Shown: positions 8,690-18,966, counted from the stretch's first letter. The stretch: DNA of 64,000 nucleotides from Candidatus Binatia bacterium (GCA_026004215.1 BPIR01000001.1:62001-126000), one strand, 5' to 3'. A program made the numbers and translations. Notes: generated by a model from the letters alone, not told the origin.

Positions 8690-10045
8690 ATGAAAATTCT
8701 CCTTTCCGAAGATCGGATTCCGGCTTCGTGGTACAACATTGTGGCGGATCTGCCGTCGCCGCCGCCTCCCGCGTTGCACCCAGCGACCGGCGAGCCCATT
8801 CGGCCCGACGACCTAGCCGCTTTGTTCCCGCCGGCGTTGATCGAACAAGAGGCTACGAGCGAGCGAGAGGTGCGGATCCCCGATGAAGTGCGCGAGCTTT
8901 ACCGGTTGTGGCGCCCGACACCGTTGTATCGGGCACGCCGTTGGGAAGCGGTGCTGAAGACGCCGGCGCGCATTTACTACAAGTACGAAGGAGTAAGCCC
9001 GGTGGGCTCTCACAAGCCCAACACAGCCGTCGCGCAAGCATTTTATAATAAGGAGGCGGGAGTCCGCCGCCTAGCGACCGAGACGGGAGCAGGACAATGG
9101 GGCTCATCCTTGGCGCTAGCCTGCAATTTTTTCGGGCTGGAATGTCAGGTGTTCATGGTGCGGGTGAGCTACGAACAAAAGCCCTACCGCCGCGCCCTGA
9201 TGGAGACGTATGGTGCGGAGGTATTGCCGAGCCCGAGTTCTCGCACGCAGGCGGGTCGGGCAGTGCTTGCACGCGACCCAAATTGCAGCGGCTCGCTCGG
9301 AATCGCGATTTCCGAAGCGGTCGAGGTGGCTGCTCAGGACCGCGAGACGAACTATGCCCTGGGCAGTGTGTTGAACCACGTGCTCTTGCACCAAACCGTG
9401 ATTGGTTTGGAAGCACTCGAACAGTGCGCCGCCGTGGGCGAGCAGCCTGACGTGATCGTGGCTTGCACGGGTGGCGGATCCAACTTTGCTGGTTTGGCCT
9501 TCCCGTTTCTCGGGCGGATGTTGCGTGGTGGCCCTGCAGTGGAAATCGTCGCGGTTGAACCGGCCGCTTGCCCGAGTTTAACCAAAGGCAAATACACTTA
9601 CGATTTTGGCGACACGGCCCACTTAACTCCGCTTCTGAAAATGCATACGCTCGGCAGCTCGTTCGTGCCGCCGGGAATCCATGCGGGCGGCTTGCGTTAT
9701 CATGGGATGGCGCCGCTGGTGAGTCATGTGGTGGCCCTCGGGCTGGTGCGGCCGGAGGCCGTGCAACAGTTGGAAGCGTTTTCCGCCGGGGTGGAGTTTG
9801 CCCGTGCGGAGGGAATTGTGCCAGCTCCCGAGGCCAACCATGCGGTCGGCGGGGCCCGCCGAATTGCTCTGCAGTGCCGCGAAGAAGGGCGCAGCCGGGT
9901 GGTTTTGTTCAACCTCTGCGGTCACGGGCATTTCGATATGCAGGCATACATGGACTTCGCGGCCGGGCGCTTGCAAAATTTCGACTACCCTGCGGAAGAA
10001 GTAGCTATGGCGCTGGCCGGTTTGCCGGCCGTTTCGGTAGATTGA
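8690..10045 (+). CDS. trpB: Tryptophan synthase beta chain, TrpB2 type
   Basis: A PLP enzyme of 451 residues joining indole and serine to make tryptophan. Visible: the PLP lysine region VGSHKPNTA (K109), [11 protein letters not shown], the phosphate-binding glycine run [10 protein letters not shown] and the late [13 protein letters not shown]. The long N terminus ([20 protein letters not shown]) is characteristic of the TrpB2 subfamily, which often works without TrpA. The ATG at 8690 is chosen from this conserved N terminus; the frame is open further upstream. No other trp gene is near. Its 3' end overlaps the convergent acyltransferase gene by 61 bp. Confidence 0.93.
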   Translation: MKILLSEDRIPASWYNIVADLPSPPPPALHPATGEPIRPDDLAALFPPALIEQEATSEREVRIPDEVRELYRLWRPTPLYRARRWEAVLKTPARIYYKYEGVSPVGSHKPNTAVAQAFYNKEAGVRRLATETGAGQWGSSLALACNFFGLECQVFMVRVSYEQKPYRRALMETYGAEVLPSPSSRTQAGRAVLARDPNCSGSLGIAISEAVEVAAQDRETNYALGSVLNHVLLHQTVIGLEALEQCAAVGEQPDVIVACTGGGSNFAGLAFPFLGRMLRGGPAVEIVAVEPAACPSLTKGKYTYDFGDTAHLTPLLKMHTLGSSFVPPGIHAGGLRYHGMAPLVSHVVALGLVRPEAVQQLEAFSAGVEFARAEGIVPAPEANHAVGGARRIALQCREEGRSRVVLFNLCGHGHFDMQAYMDFAAGRLQNFDYPAEEVAMALAGLPAVSVD

Positions 10046-11517
10046 CGGCGCGCTTCCGTTGCGCGGCGTCCACTGTGGGAATGCGCACGCGTGCGGTGCG
10101 GCTTGGGGAGCGCCGCCGTTTCTACCTCGCTCACGGCTTGTTCGAGAAACTCATGCAACAGTTGCGGGTCGGGGATGGCGGAAGGATCGGTGTCAATCCC
10201 AATTCCGTAGGTGTCGGCGTACGAAAGCAGGGCAATGGAGAGTGGGAGCCCGAGCGTGACGGGCGCGTATGGGTAAATGGCGTCGATGCGGGCGCCGGCA
10301 AGATAGCGGACCTCCTTGGGGCCAGGCACATTGGTCACAATGAGGTTGATGCGACCCGTCGTGGCTTGAGCCAGAGTGCGAATGACAAAGGTTGGTGTCA
10401 GCGTGAGGAGGCGCATGAGGAAGGGGTATGCAGCCCCACGGCGGTCCTGCTTGGCGGCCAGGGTTTGCTTGCGGATGCATTCCAGCCGGCGCAGTGGATC
10501 TCGCTCTCCGATCGGTAGGGCTACGTTGCACATGCCCACACGATTCCCCAGCAGGTGGCGCTCTTCTTCGCGCCGCAAGCTGATGGGCACCATGCAGTGC
10601 AGTTCATCCACCGCGTACTTGTGGGCGCGGTAGTAGCGCCCTACGGCTCCAGCCACGATCGTGAGCATGAGGTCGTTCAAGGTCACGCCCAAAGCCTCTT
10701 TGATCCGGAGCAGGCGCGGGAGCGACATCGTCAAGCCTTCGAGACGCCGGCCAATTCCCGTCGCCTTTCGGGCAAGCGGATCCGGCGGCGGCGGTGCGGT
10801 CAGGTCGTTCCAGAGTCCGCGCAACCCGCGGGTGGCCGCTCGTGCTTGCTCGGCCACTTGCCCGGGGTTGCGTATGGCTTGGGTGACGAGCCCGACAGCA
10901 GCGGATAGAGTGTCCGCCGTCGTGCGCAGCGTGTCCGTTGCCAAACGCGTAAGCCGAACAGCAGCGGGTGCCGGGCGCGCGGGTCGGAGACGTGGGACGG
11001 GTACCGGTTGGTGGCGTTTGGTCTGAGTGAGAGCATCGAACCCGGTCATCGAACCCACGCCATCCATGACGCAGTGGTGCACCTTGATGAGCAGCGCCGC
11101 ACGGTCCCCTCGGTAGCCGCGCAAATCGTAAGCTTCCCAGAGCGGACGCGCTGGATCCAGGGGCGAGGCAAAGAGAGCGCTGACCAAATCGAACAACTCC
11201 TTTCGAGTGCCGGGAGGAGGAAGCTCGAGGTGGCGCAAGTGATAGTGCAGATCGAAGTGAGGATCGTCGCGCCACTCCGGGAGGAAGATCCGCAACGGGT
11301 CCTCGTGCACCCGCTGCCGGAGTCGGGGAATTTGATGAATCCAACGCAGAAAGGCCTGTTCGAGCCGTTCCGTGTCGGGAGCGCGATCCAAAAAAAACAA
11401 ACCACCGACCACCGGACGCAATGCCGGGGTGGCTTCTTCGGCATACCAGAACAAGGCGTCCGACGGCATCATCTTGCTGGGTAGGGTCACTTCGACGGCC
11501 TGCTGGTGCTCCGACAT
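9985..11517 (-). CDS. Wax ester synthase / diacylglycerol acyltransferase (WS/DGAT)
   Basis: Bifunctional acyltransferase making wax esters or triacylglycerol from acyl-CoA, about 510 residues. The catalytic HHxxxDG is intact (HHCVMDG, H147-H148-D152-G153), with PLWEAYDL before it and the C-terminal WS/DGAT domain ([18 protein letters not shown]). A basic, Ser/Thr-rich tail of about 40 residues extends past the usual end and contains the overlap with trpB. ATG 11517 is chosen for the AAGGAGG site six bases upstream. A second, motif-less homologue lies at 48185-49654. Confidence 0.92.
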   Translation of the reverse strand: MSEHQQAVEVTLPSKMMPSDALFWYAEEATPALRPVVGGLFFLDRAPDTERLEQAFLRWIHQIPRLRQRVHEDPLRIFLPEWRDDPHFDLHYHLRHLELPPPGTRKELFDLVSALFASPLDPARPLWEAYDLRGYRGDRAALLIKVHHCVMDGVGSMTGFDALTQTKRHQPVPVPRLRPARPAPAAVRLTRLATDTLRTTADTLSAAVGLVTQAIRNPGQVAEQARAATRGLRGLWNDLTAPPPPDPLARKATGIGRRLEGLTMSLPRLLRIKEALGVTLNDLMLTIVAGAVGRYYRAHKYAVDELHCMVPISLRREEERHLLGNRVGMCNVALPIGERDPLRRLECIRKQTLAAKQDRRGAAYPFLMRLLTLTPTFVIRTLAQATTGRINLIVTNVPGPKEVRYLAGARIDAIYPYAPVTLGLPLSIALLSYADTYGIGIDTDPSAIPDPQLLHEFLEQAVSEVETAALPKPHRTRAHSHSGRRATEARRQSTETAGKPASAIATSSAG

Positions 11518-11657
11518 GGCCAACCTCCTTCTATGCCGAAAAGTCTTGCGTTCGATGGCGCGAGCCCATTGCGAGCAGGGATAGCTTGCGACAACGCGAT
11601 CCTATGCCTGCCAGATGAAACCGACAAGCCGGGTTTCCGGCATTGCAAACCCATCGA

Positions 11658-11672
11658 GAGGGTGACACCCTC
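11658..11672 (+). promoter_or_regulatory. Small hairpin just upstream of rfbC
   Basis: GAGGGT-gac-ACCCTC, a perfect 6-bp stem ending 5 bases before the ATG. The left arm carries the only Shine-Dalgarno-like purine run, so it may limit initiation. Confidence 0.3.
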
Positions 11673-11677
11673 CGGGC

Positions 11678-12232
11678 ATGCGCGTGGTGCAGACGGAACT
11701 TCCTGGTGTCGTCGTGATCGAACCGGAGGTCCATCGTGACGAACGAGGATTTTTCCTGGAAACCTTTCATGCACGACGGTACGCCGCACACGGGCTGCCC
11801 GATGCCTTCGTGCAAGACAACCACTCGCGCTCCGTGAGGGGCACCTTGCGCGGACTTCACGCGCAGTTGCGCCGGCCGCAGGGAAAGTTGGTGCGGGTGG
11901 TTGCTGGCGAAATTTGGGACGTGGCGGTGGACATTCGCCGCGGCTCACCGTGGTTTAAGCGGTGGACTGCGGTGACGCTGTCTTCCGCGAACTTTCGAGA
12001 ACTGTACGTGCCGCCGGGTTTTGCGCACGGCTTTTGTGTGACAAGCGAGGTGGCCGAGGTGGAATACAAATGCACCGACTTTTACGACCCGGAAGGCGAG
12101 TTGCGCCTCTTGTGGAACGACCCGGAGCTGGCGATCCCGTGGCCGGTCGAGGATCCGTTGTTGTCACCGAAAGATCGTGCCGCTCGGACCCTGCGCGAGC
12201 TCGAGAGCGTTCTCCCCGTTTACGGGGAGTGA
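11678..12232 (+). CDS. rfbC: dTDP-4-dehydrorhamnose 3,5-epimerase
   Basis: 184-residue cupin enzyme of dTDP-L-rhamnose synthesis. Family landmarks are [10 protein letters not shown], the catalytic-His segment [18 protein letters not shown] and the tyrosine of [12 protein letters not shown]. Length matches the family. The partner rfbA/B/D genes are not in the window. The next gene starts 13 bp after the stop and its ribosome site is folded into a hairpin at the end of rfbC, suggesting coupled translation. The product could equally serve a related nucleotide-sugar path. Confidence 0.92.
   Translation: MRVVQTELPGVVVIEPEVHRDERGFFLETFHARRYAAHGLPDAFVQDNHSRSVRGTLRGLHAQLRRPQGKLVRVVAGEIWDVAVDIRRGSPWFKRWTAVTLSSANFRELYVPPGFAHGFCVTSEVAEVEYKCTDFYDPEGELRLLWNDPELAIPWPVEDPLLSPKDRAARTLRELESVLPVYGE
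12212..12229 (+). promoter_or_regulatory. Hairpin at the end of rfbC
   Basis: CTCCCCG-ttta-CGGGGAG, a perfect 7-bp stem ending one base before the rfbC stop codon. Its right arm is the GGGGAG purine run that could serve the GTG start at 12246. Ribosomes finishing rfbC would open it, which would couple translation of the two genes (inference). Confidence 0.4.
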
Positions 12233-12245
12233 GAGGTGCGCAAAC

Positions 12246-13409
12246 GTGAAAACGCTCGGATCGCTGTGCGATCTTTCGGTCGAGGTATTGCCGCAGGTGT
12301 CGAAGGTGGATCGCGACTCTTGGAATGCCCTGGTCGAGAAGGACCACCCGTTTCTCGAGTGGGATTGGCTGAGCGGCCTCGAAGAAACAGGGTGCGTTTC
12401 GCGCGCGACAGGCTGGCAGCCGCACCACTTGATCGCGTGGCGTGGCGATCGGCTGGAGGGATTTTGCCCCGCCTACGTGAAGAGCCACAGCCGCGGTGAG
12501 TTTATCTACGACTTTTCGTGGGCCGAAGCCGCGGAGCGGGCTGGCATCCGGTATTACCCGAAGCTCGTCGTGGGCGTGCCGTTTACGCCAGCGAACGGAA
12601 GGCGCTTCTTGATGCGCCGAGGAAGACGCGAGCACGCTGTACGCACTTTCGGGACAAAGCTGATGGAGCTTTGCCATGGGGAAGGATTTTCTTCGGTGCA
12701 CGTCAACTTTTGCCTCGAAGAGGAGGCGCGTGTCTTGTCGGAGCTGGGCTATCTCGAACGCGTTGGTTACCAATTTCATTGGGTCAACCATGGCTGGGCT
12801 TCGTTCGAGGACTATCTAGGCGCGCTGCGCGCGAAGCGGCGCAACCAAATTCGCAGAGAGCGTCGCACGCTGAAGGAGAGGGGTATCCAAATCGAGGTGC
12901 TTTCGGGCCCGCAAATTACGGCGCCCCTCATGGACACGATGTATGCGTTGTATGCGCGCACCGTAGAAAAACACTTTTGGAGCGGGCGGTATCTGAGTCG
13001 CAAGTTTTTTCGATTGCTTGCCGAGCGGTTTGCGCACCACTTGCGCTTGAGCGTTGCCCTCCGTGAAGGGAGGGTGCTGGCCGGTGCGCTGGCTGTGGCC
13101 GGGCAACGCACACTCTACGGGCGTTACTGGGGTGCATTCGAGGACGTCAAATTCCTTCACTTCGAGGTGTGTTACTACCGGCTGATCGAGCATTGCCTGG
13201 AAACCGGGCTGGATCGGTTCGAGCCTGGGGCAGGAGGGGATTTCAAGGAGTGGCGTGGCTTTGCGCCCGTACCAACCTACAGTGCGCACTACTTTCGAGA
13301 CCCGCGGCTCCATCGGGCGGTCGGACGTTGGCTAGAACGGGAGCGTGCGCAAGTGGAGCAAGAACTTTCCTGGTGGGCAACGCACGGCTCGTACCGTCGC
13401 GGCGCATGA
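12246..13409 (+). CDS. FemAB-like / GNAT-fold protein (peptidogalycan-biosynthesis type)
   Basis: 387 residues beginning with GTG 12246, just after rfbC. It matches the FemAB-like family once annotated as DUF482: FLEWDWLSGLEETGC near the N terminus, FLMRRGRREHAVRTFGTKL, the KRRNQIRRERR block, and RFEPGAGGDFKEWRGFAP near the end, all typical. These proteins have two GNAT folds and are thought to use aminoacyl-tRNA or acyl donors; the acceptor is unknown. A site upstream of the GTG reads GAGAGG. Pairing with rfbC suggests a cell-envelope role. Confidence 0.85.
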   Translation: MKTLGSLCDLSVEVLPQVSKVDRDSWNALVEKDHPFLEWDWLSGLEETGCVSRATGWQPHHLIAWRGDRLEGFCPAYVKSHSRGEFIYDFSWAEAAERAGIRYYPKLVVGVPFTPANGRRFLMRRGRREHAVRTFGTKLMELCHGEGFSSVHVNFCLEEEARVLSELGYLERVGYQFHWVNHGWASFEDYLGALRAKRRNQIRRERRTLKERGIQIEVLSGPQITAPLMDTMYALYARTVEKHFWSGRYLSRKFFRLLAERFAHHLRLSVALREGRVLAGALAVAGQRTLYGRYWGAFEDVKFLHFEVCYYRLIEHCLETGLDRFEPGAGGDFKEWRGFAPVPTYSAHYFRDPRLHRAVGRWLERERAQVEQELSWWATHGSYRRGA

Positions 13410-13450
13410 GCGGCAACTTCGGAACCTGGCGCCCCGATTGGTTTGGTGGA

Positions 13451-14806
13451 CTAGCGCGCCTCGATGCAGGCTCGAACCGGAACCGGGCCTGAATTCTGGG
13501 TAAGCGTAATCGCTGCGCCGCACAGCCGCAGCCCAGTAAGCTCGGCGGTTGCCCAACGGCTGCAGGGAATCGGCGCGCCGGTCACGCAATTAGGCGCAGG
13601 GTTGTCGTCGTCCAGCGATAATCGCGTGCATGCTTGTGCGGTGGTGAGAACAATCACGGTAGGGATGCCTCGCAGCGAAGGTGGACCGACTGCGCTGCAA
13701 ACGTTCTCGGAACACGATCCGCTGGCCACACCGACCGCTCCGGCTAGTGGAAGAAGGGTCGTCCCCGCATCCCCGAACCCGAAAAAGACACGTTCAACGG
13801 GTCCTGCAGGATCGAGAAGCCGTTGCTCGTAACTTGCTGGGTCGAGCCCGTTGCAGCCGATTGTGCCTGCCGCAGCGTTGCCAGGCCCAAAAACACTTGC
13901 GCAGGGACGGCTAGAGGGACACGTCGCGGGGGAGACGGCAAAACCCTCGGAACAAATTTCCGCGTAAGACCCATCCGGTGCGAAAATAGCTCCGCCACAG
14001 GTCTTGTATTCCGCCAGCCGCGGGCAGGCACAGGCCAAAGTTGCGATCGGAACGGGCTGGAATCGGCCCGAGGAGGCCGGAACCACCAAGCTTCGTCGTG
14101 TCAGGCGCTCGCTCCCCAAGAGAATTTCTACGGGTCCCTCGAGGGGGATGGGTACGGCCTCTCCTTGCAACAAGTTCTCGATGAAGCTTCCGCGGCCGGG
14201 CAAAAGCGGCCGGTCGGACGGCGTGGGAGGCGGTGCCAGCTCCACGGTCAAAGATGTTTCCACGGTACAATTGGCGGCGCAGCCGTCGCCCCCGAAGGTC
14301 CAGCACGCCGTGCAGCGGCCTCCCGGGCAGTCAGAGTGGTGGTTACATGCCGAGTACGGTTTCGAACCTCCCAGGCAGACACCTTTCCATTCGTCCCCGG
14401 GACCGAAGCAATCTAAATCGCTGAGGCAAGTCCTCCCCGCCTGGCTCGTACCCAGGCACAAGCCCCCGTTGTCACACTCCTCGTCATTCTCCCGGATGCC
14501 GTTGCCACAGCGATACGGGCAACCGGCAAGCAACGATTGCACGGCCCGAACAATCTCGTCCACCGTGATTCGGCCGTTGCCGTCCGAGTCTGAGGAGGAG
14601 CAGGAATCTATAGTCAGCTCGCCTAAAAGAGTGCGGACGAGAAGGACCACTTCGTCCACGGTGACGGTATTGTCGTGACTACAGTCGCCGGGGCAAGGCG
14701 GAAGCTGGGCCGGGGAAGAGGCGGCGTACCAAAAGCAAACGCACAGGAAGAAGATCAGCGCTGGAGGCCGCCGCTTTTGTGGAACGCGAGACAGGTTCAC
14801 GCTCAT
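13451..14806 (-). CDS. Cys-rich secreted protein with dockerin-like N terminus
   Basis: About 451 residues. Signal peptide (ALIFFLCVCFWYAASSPAQ), then two EF-hand/dockerin-like repeats (GDCSHDNTVTVDEVVLLVR and SDGNGRITVDEIVRAVQSLL) and a Cys-rich block (CGNGIRENDEECDNGG), followed by a beta-rich domain with many paired cysteines. The function is not recognised; the order is typical of exported proteins in this genome type. A GTG at 14800 has a better-spaced GGGGGAG site than the ATG at 14806, where the site is adjacent to the codon. It is monocistronic. Confidence 0.8.
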   Translation of the reverse strand: MSVNLSRVPQKRRPPALIFFLCVCFWYAASSPAQLPPCPGDCSHDNTVTVDEVVLLVRTLLGELTIDSCSSSDSDGNGRITVDEIVRAVQSLLAGCPYRCGNGIRENDEECDNGGLCLGTSQAGRTCLSDLDCFGPGDEWKGVCLGGSKPYSACNHHSDCPGGRCTACWTFGGDGCAANCTVETSLTVELAPPPTPSDRPLLPGRGSFIENLLQGEAVPIPLEGPVEILLGSERLTRRSLVVPASSGRFQPVPIATLACACPRLAEYKTCGGAIFAPDGSYAEICSEGFAVSPATCPSSRPCASVFGPGNAAAGTIGCNGLDPASYEQRLLDPAGPVERVFFGFGDAGTTLLPLAGAVGVASGSCSENVCSAVGPPSLRGIPTVIVLTTAQACTRLSLDDDNPAPNCVTGAPIPCSRWATAELTGLRLCGAAITLTQNSGPVPVRACIEAR

Positions 14807-14950
14807 CTCCCCCTAAGCCGCCCCGGGCCAGCAAAGGGTGCGCTGGCTGGGCGACCACGCTTTTACACCCCCTGGACGGCTTTGGTCAATCGCGCCGGCC
14901 GGGGGTGTGGGAGCGGGGGTAAGGAGCTGGGAATGGAAGGAATCGCGGCC

Positions 14951-15625
14951 TTATTGCTCGATGCCGAGGAGCTCCACTTCGAACACGAGAGTGGAGCCCG
15001 GTTTGATTTTCGGAGGCGATCCTCGGTCTCCATACGCAAGGTCGGACGGACAAACGAGTTTGGCCTTGCCTCCGACCTTCATTTTTTGCAACCCCTCGCT
15101 GAAGCAGCGAATGACGCCGTTTAGAGGGAACGTTGCTGGTTCCCCACGTTGGACCGAGCTGTCGAACACCGTGCCGTCCATCAGGGTGCCGGTGTAGTGG
15201 ACCTTGACTTTATCGTCCGCTTTCGGTGCTGGTCCGGTACCTGGCTGGATTTCGATGAACACCAGGCCTGAGTCTGTGCGGGTCGCGCCTTTTTCCTTGG
15301 CCATTTTGTCCAGGAAGGCTTTGGACTTTTCTTTCTCCTCAGAAGCCGCCGCGGCAGCTCGCGCTTGTGCTAGTTGTTGGAGTTGGCCGCGGTATGCATC
15401 AGGATCTACAGGCAGAGTCTTGCCGGTGCTTGCGTCCTTGAATCCGGCGAGCACGATCTCCACCTCTGTGGGGGTCAGGCGAAAAGGACTCACGTTTTGT
15501 GCGAGGAGGGCGCCGAGAGCATAAAGGGTTTTCTGCTCGTCTGTTTTGAGCTCGGGGCCGGCCGCCTGCACGGCTGAAAAGGCGACGAGGGAGAGCGCGG
15601 TGCTCCAAAAACTCCATTTTTTCAT
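14951..15625 (-). CDS. FKBP-type peptidyl-prolyl isomerase (Mip-like)
   Basis: 224 residues. A signal peptide (STALSLVAFSAVQAAG), an N-terminal helical dimerisation region (LYALGALLAQNVSPF and a charged KEKSKAFLDKMAKEKG helix), then an FKBP domain with VKVHYTGTLMDGTVFDSS and LVCPSDLAYGDRG. A periplasmic foldase is expected. ATG 15625 has GGAGC six bases upstream; the open frame reaches 15727, across the upstream sigma-factor terminator, so the shorter form is right. It needs its own promoter in the roughly 60 bp after that terminator. Confidence 0.93.
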   Translation of the reverse strand: MKKWSFWSTALSLVAFSAVQAAGPELKTDEQKTLYALGALLAQNVSPFRLTPTEVEIVLAGFKDASTGKTLPVDPDAYRGQLQQLAQARAAAAASEEKEKSKAFLDKMAKEKGATRTDSGLVFIEIQPGTGPAPKADDKVKVHYTGTLMDGTVFDSSVQRGEPATFPLNGVIRCFSEGLQKMKVGGKAKLVCPSDLAYGDRGSPPKIKPGSTLVFEVELLGIEQ

Positions 15626-15682
15626 TTTCGCTCCTTTGGGTGATCCGATGAGTGATCCGAGGCCAGGCCCCAGACTTCGATT

Positions 15683-15718
15683 AAAAAAAGAACGGGCAGC
15701 CATTGAGGCTGCCCGTTC
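15683..15718 (-). terminator. Rho-independent terminator of the sigma-factor gene
   Basis: Read on the minus strand: a perfect 12-bp stem (15718-15707 with 15701-15690), 5-nt loop, then seven T. The stem starts six bases after the sigma stop codon. It is the clearest intrinsic terminator in the window. Confidence 0.9.
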
Positions 15719-15723
15719 GCGCG

Positions 15724-16917
15724 TCATTGGTCAACGTAGGCTCTCAGGCCCTGGCTTTCACAAATTGGCAGCAGTTGCTTTAGCGCTCGGGCCTCGAGCT
15801 GGCGGATTCGCTCGCGGCTCACGCCGTAAATGCGCCCAACCTCTTCGAGGGTCATGGGTTGTTGGTCGTTCGTTCCGAAACGGAGTCGCAAGATGTTCGC
15901 TTCGCGTGGAGGTAGCTGCCTCAGTGCGGCTTCGAGCTGGGCGTGGAGATCACCCTGAGCCGCCTCCGTTTCGGGGTCTTTGCTGTCGCTCGCGAGCAAC
16001 TCTTCGAGCGTGCGGTCATCGTCGGCGCTCAGCGGGGCGTCGATCGAGACGCACTGGAAGCTCTGGGTCATCGTTTCCAACCGCTCGGCGTCCACCCCGC
16101 TGGCCTGGGCGAGAAGCTCCTTACTCACTTTGCCGTCGTACTTCGTTTGCAGCTTCTGCGTCTCGCGCCCGACTTTCCGGCGCAACTGGTTCCAGTGAAC
16201 CGGGGTGCGAATCAGGCCACTGTGCATGTCGCCCGCGCGTCCGATTTGCTGCCAGATCCACCACACGGCATAGGTGCCGAACTTGACGTCTTTGCGAGGG
16301 TCGTACTTCTCCACCGCGCGGATGAGCCCTAACGAGCCTTCTTGAACCATGTCGAGAAACGACACGCCAGCGCGGCGGTAGCGCTTGGCAAACGAAATCA
16401 CGAGGCGAAGGTTGGCTTCGATCATGCGGTCGCGCAGCTTACGGTACTCAGCCAGCTCTTTCTCGAGCTGGGCGACCATTTCCTTGACCTTGAGCCGGTC
16501 ACCGTAAGGGAAGTCCACCTTGCGGCGCGAGCGCAACTGCTTTTTTGCGAATTCGAGAACCATCACGGTCTCGCGCTCGCGGAAGTCCTCACTCGGGTGG
16601 ATGACGCTACGCCCGTGTAACGGCAGGGCCGCAGCAACTAAGCGCGGAAAGCGCCGCAGCAGGCGGCGGATTTTGTTGCGTGCCTTGACGATGTCGCGCG
16701 CAATCCGCTGCTCTTCCTCGGGCGGCAACAATTGCGTGTTGCTGACGTCGTGGAAAAAATGCCCGGGAAGATCGTGCTCGAAACCACGGTCTGCCGCTTC
16801 GACTTCTTCTTCCAGAGCCTCGATCGCTTCGAGCGATGGCTCTACCTCGAGCTCCTCTTCAGCACCGACCTCCTCTTGCTGTAACTTCAAAGCCAAAGAT
16901 CCCAAACCGTTATCCAT
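15724..16917 (-). CDS. RNA polymerase sigma factor, sigma-70 group 2 like
   Basis: 397 residues from ATG 16917 (a GTG at 16932 would touch the AAGGAG site). An acidic N terminus ([20 protein letters not shown]) replaces the long region 1.1 of primary sigma. Region 1.2 is [20 protein letters not shown]; region 2 has [38 protein letters not shown] and [16 protein letters not shown]; region 4 has LRLRFG and [20 protein letters not shown]. The size and the [20 protein letters not shown] variation in region 2.4 suggest an alternative (RpoS/RpoH-like) factor rather than RpoD. It is monocistronic, ended by a strong terminator. Confidence 0.9.
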   Translation of the reverse strand: MDNGLGSLALKLQQEEVGAEEELEVEPSLEAIEALEEEVEAADRGFEHDLPGHFFHDVSNTQLLPPEEEQRIARDIVKARNKIRRLLRRFPRLVAAALPLHGRSVIHPSEDFRERETVMVLEFAKKQLRSRRKVDFPYGDRLKVKEMVAQLEKELAEYRKLRDRMIEANLRLVISFAKRYRRAGVSFLDMVQEGSLGLIRAVEKYDPRKDVKFGTYAVWWIWQQIGRAGDMHSGLIRTPVHWNQLRRKVGRETQKLQTKYDGKVSKELLAQASGVDAERLETMTQSFQCVSIDAPLSADDDRTLEELLASDSKDPETEAAQGDLHAQLEAALRQLPPREANILRLRFGTNDQQPMTLEEVGRIYGVSRERIRQLEARALKQLLPICESQGLRAYVDQ

Positions 16918-16932
16918 AGCTCGTTCGACCAC

Positions 16933-17360
16933 TCCTTTTACACAGGGTTCCAGTTACCGGTCCGGCAATCTGGACCGGTGCGGAGACTACCGGAGGCGCA
17001 CGGCAAACGCAAACTCAACTCAACGGAAACATGCATGAAAAAATCTTACGCGAGACGTGACCCTTTGTTGCGTCTCCGGCCGCGGAAAAGGGACGGCCCG
17101 CGGAGGCAAGGCTGGCCGTCGCAGGTGGGCGGTGGCGATGGGAGGCGATGCGAATCCGCAGGGTAAAGTAGGAGGTTGTCCCGCGGTGACGGCCACCAAA
17201 TGGGGGTGGTGGAGTCATGCGGTCGTTTGCGCTCGTTCAAGGGGTGTGGCTGCGGGGCGGGCATGGTAGGAGCCCGGGCGGGCGAGTGTTTCCGTTCTAA
17301 GTTTTGTCCGACAAACAGTATGTTTTGACGCCCCGCGGTCACTTGCTAAAAGGGGGTGCC
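16933..17360. other. Divergent intergenic region
   Basis: 428 bp between the divergent sigma-factor and purU genes. It holds a perfect inverted repeat ACCGGTCC - 8 bp - GGACCGGT at 16956-16979, close to the sigma start and a candidate operator. No convincing ORF, RNA gene or strong sigma-70 promoter was seen; AGGGGGT before the purU ATG is its ribosome site. Confidence 0.5.
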
Positions 17361-18239
17361 ATGAGCAGCAACCGGGCCGTGATCTCGGTGATTGGGCGCG
17401 ACCAAAAAGGCGTGGTCGCGCGGATCTCTACATACTTGGCATCCTGTAACATCAACATTGAGGACATTGAACAGCGGGTCATGGAAGGGCTGTTCATCAT
17501 GACCATGCTGGTGGATCTGAGCGAGCTCAGCATCAATCTCGACGAGCTCGTGATGGGCTTGAAGCGCATTGGAGAAGAGATCCACATGGACGTCTCCATT
17601 CGCCTCTACGGGAAGCGGGAGCCCAAGCGGGTGGCGGTGTTAGTTAGCCGCGAGCCGCACTGTTTGCGGCAACTGATCGAGGACCGAAATCACGGCCGTT
17701 TGAACGGCGAGTTGGTCGTTGTTCTTTCCAACCATGAACTGTTGCGACCGCTCGCAGAAGAAGCCGGAATTCCATTTTTCTGGTACCCTTCCACAGACAA
17801 AGCAGCGCACGAAGAATTCTTGCTGTCGAAGCTCGCTGAGTACGGGGCCGACTTGGTGGTGCTGGCGAGGTACATGCAGATCCTGTCGCCGCGCGTGGTC
17901 GAGCGATACAGAAACCGGATCATCAACATCCACCCCTCGTTGCTTCCCTACCACCCAGGTCCGAATGCGTACCGGCAAGCGTTCGAGGAGGGCGTGCGAG
18001 TTTCTGGTTGTACGGCGCACTTCGTTACGGAGCAGCTCGATCAAGGTCCGGTCATTTTGCAAGATGTGTTTCACATCCGCGTAGGGGAAGATACATTGGA
18101 CGACGTCAAGGCGCGGGGGCAGCGGCTGGAAGCGAAGGTGTTGTCCCAAGCTGTGCAATTGTTTCTCAACGATCAGCTTGTGGTGAAAGACAAAAAAGTG
18201 ATTTTCCGTCCGGGATCGAGCGCGGGGAAGAACGGTTGA
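17361..18239 (+). CDS. purU: Formyltetrahydrofolate deformylase
   Basis: 292 residues hydrolysing 10-formyl-THF to formate and THF. The N-terminal ACT domain (ISVIGRDQKGVVARISTYLA) is followed by a formyl-transferase-like hydrolase domain with INIHPSLLPYHPG, GCTAHFVTEQLDQGP and the late KVLSQAVQLFL. Catalytic Asn, His and Asp of the formyltransferase fold are present. In most PurU the loop reads HHSFLPAF; here HPSLLPYHPG is closer to PurN, but the ACT domain supports PurU. ATG 17361 follows AGGGGG by 5 bp. The stop overlaps the next start. Confidence 0.92.
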   Translation: MSSNRAVISVIGRDQKGVVARISTYLASCNINIEDIEQRVMEGLFIMTMLVDLSELSINLDELVMGLKRIGEEIHMDVSIRLYGKREPKRVAVLVSREPHCLRQLIEDRNHGRLNGELVVVLSNHELLRPLAEEAGIPFFWYPSTDKAAHEEFLLSKLAEYGADLVVLARYMQILSPRVVERYRNRIINIHPSLLPYHPGPNAYRQAFEEGVRVSGCTAHFVTEQLDQGPVILQDVFHIRVGEDTLDDVKARGQRLEAKVLSQAVQLFLNDQLVVKDKKVIFRPGSSAGKNG

Positions 18240-18691
18240 AGCGTGTTCCTTGTTTGCTGCTGTGGGCAACGCTTTCTTTCGGGGCATGTCAGCCGCAGTG
18301 GTCGAGCGGTGGCGTCTTAACCCTGGCACCGGCAGGCATGCGGGCGAGCGAGGACTGCAAGGTGCACGAGGACGGGAGCAGCTTGTTGATGCCGCCTGGT
18401 GGAAGGGTGGCCACGGTGACATACGCACCCAAGGGGCAAATTCGCGCGGCAGTCTTTGGCCGTTCTCTGAGCAAGGATGAAACGGAGGTTGTCCTTTATT
18501 TTGACGGCCAGCCTGTGGAGCGAATGACCCTGGATCCGGGTGGCACCGTGCCGAGTGACCATACGGGCACAGCGGTTGTCGTTTCGAAGTCCGGCCCCCA
18601 TACTTGGGAGCTCGAAGTCCGCGCTCTAGGGAAGAAGCCCCAAGCCGGGCCGATATTTCAGTTCGAAAAGCTGGCGATTGCCGTTCCGTAA
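18236..18691 (+). CDS. Small lipoprotein of unknown function
   Basis: 151 residues starting at TTG 18236, which overlaps the purU stop (TTGA), with GGGGAAG just upstream. The N terminus KRVPCLLLWATLSFGAC ends in a lipobox. The rest is a compact beta-rich domain (AAVFGRSLSKDETEVVLYF, TWELEVRALGKKP). No family is recognised. Tight coupling with purU says little about function. An envelope-facing lipoprotein is likely. Confidence 0.7.
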   Translation: MKRVPCLLLWATLSFGACQPQWSSGGVLTLAPAGMRASEDCKVHEDGSSLLMPPGGRVATVTYAPKGQIRAAVFGRSLSKDETEVVLYFDGQPVERMTLDPGGTVPSDHTGTAVVVSKSGPHTWELEVRALGKKPQAGPIFQFEKLAIAVP

Positions 18692-18966
18692 ATAACCTGT
18701 CTGTGACTTTTTCCGGCCTGGCGATGGATCGGGCAAACGCCCCTGAGCCGGTTTCCGGGGTGGAGGACGTTGTCCATCCGAAAGGGTCGCAAAGGCGTCC
18801 GGTGCTCTAGGGCTCTAACCCATGCGCTTCCTTTTCACCCCTGCGTGGCCATTCTCTTGTTTGCGCTTTTTCGAGGTCGCGCGGAGTCGTCGCGAAACCG
18901 TTCTCCGGATGACGTGCGAAGGGCGCCTGGATTGGCTAGAGGCAACCAGATGAAGAGGAAGATCTG

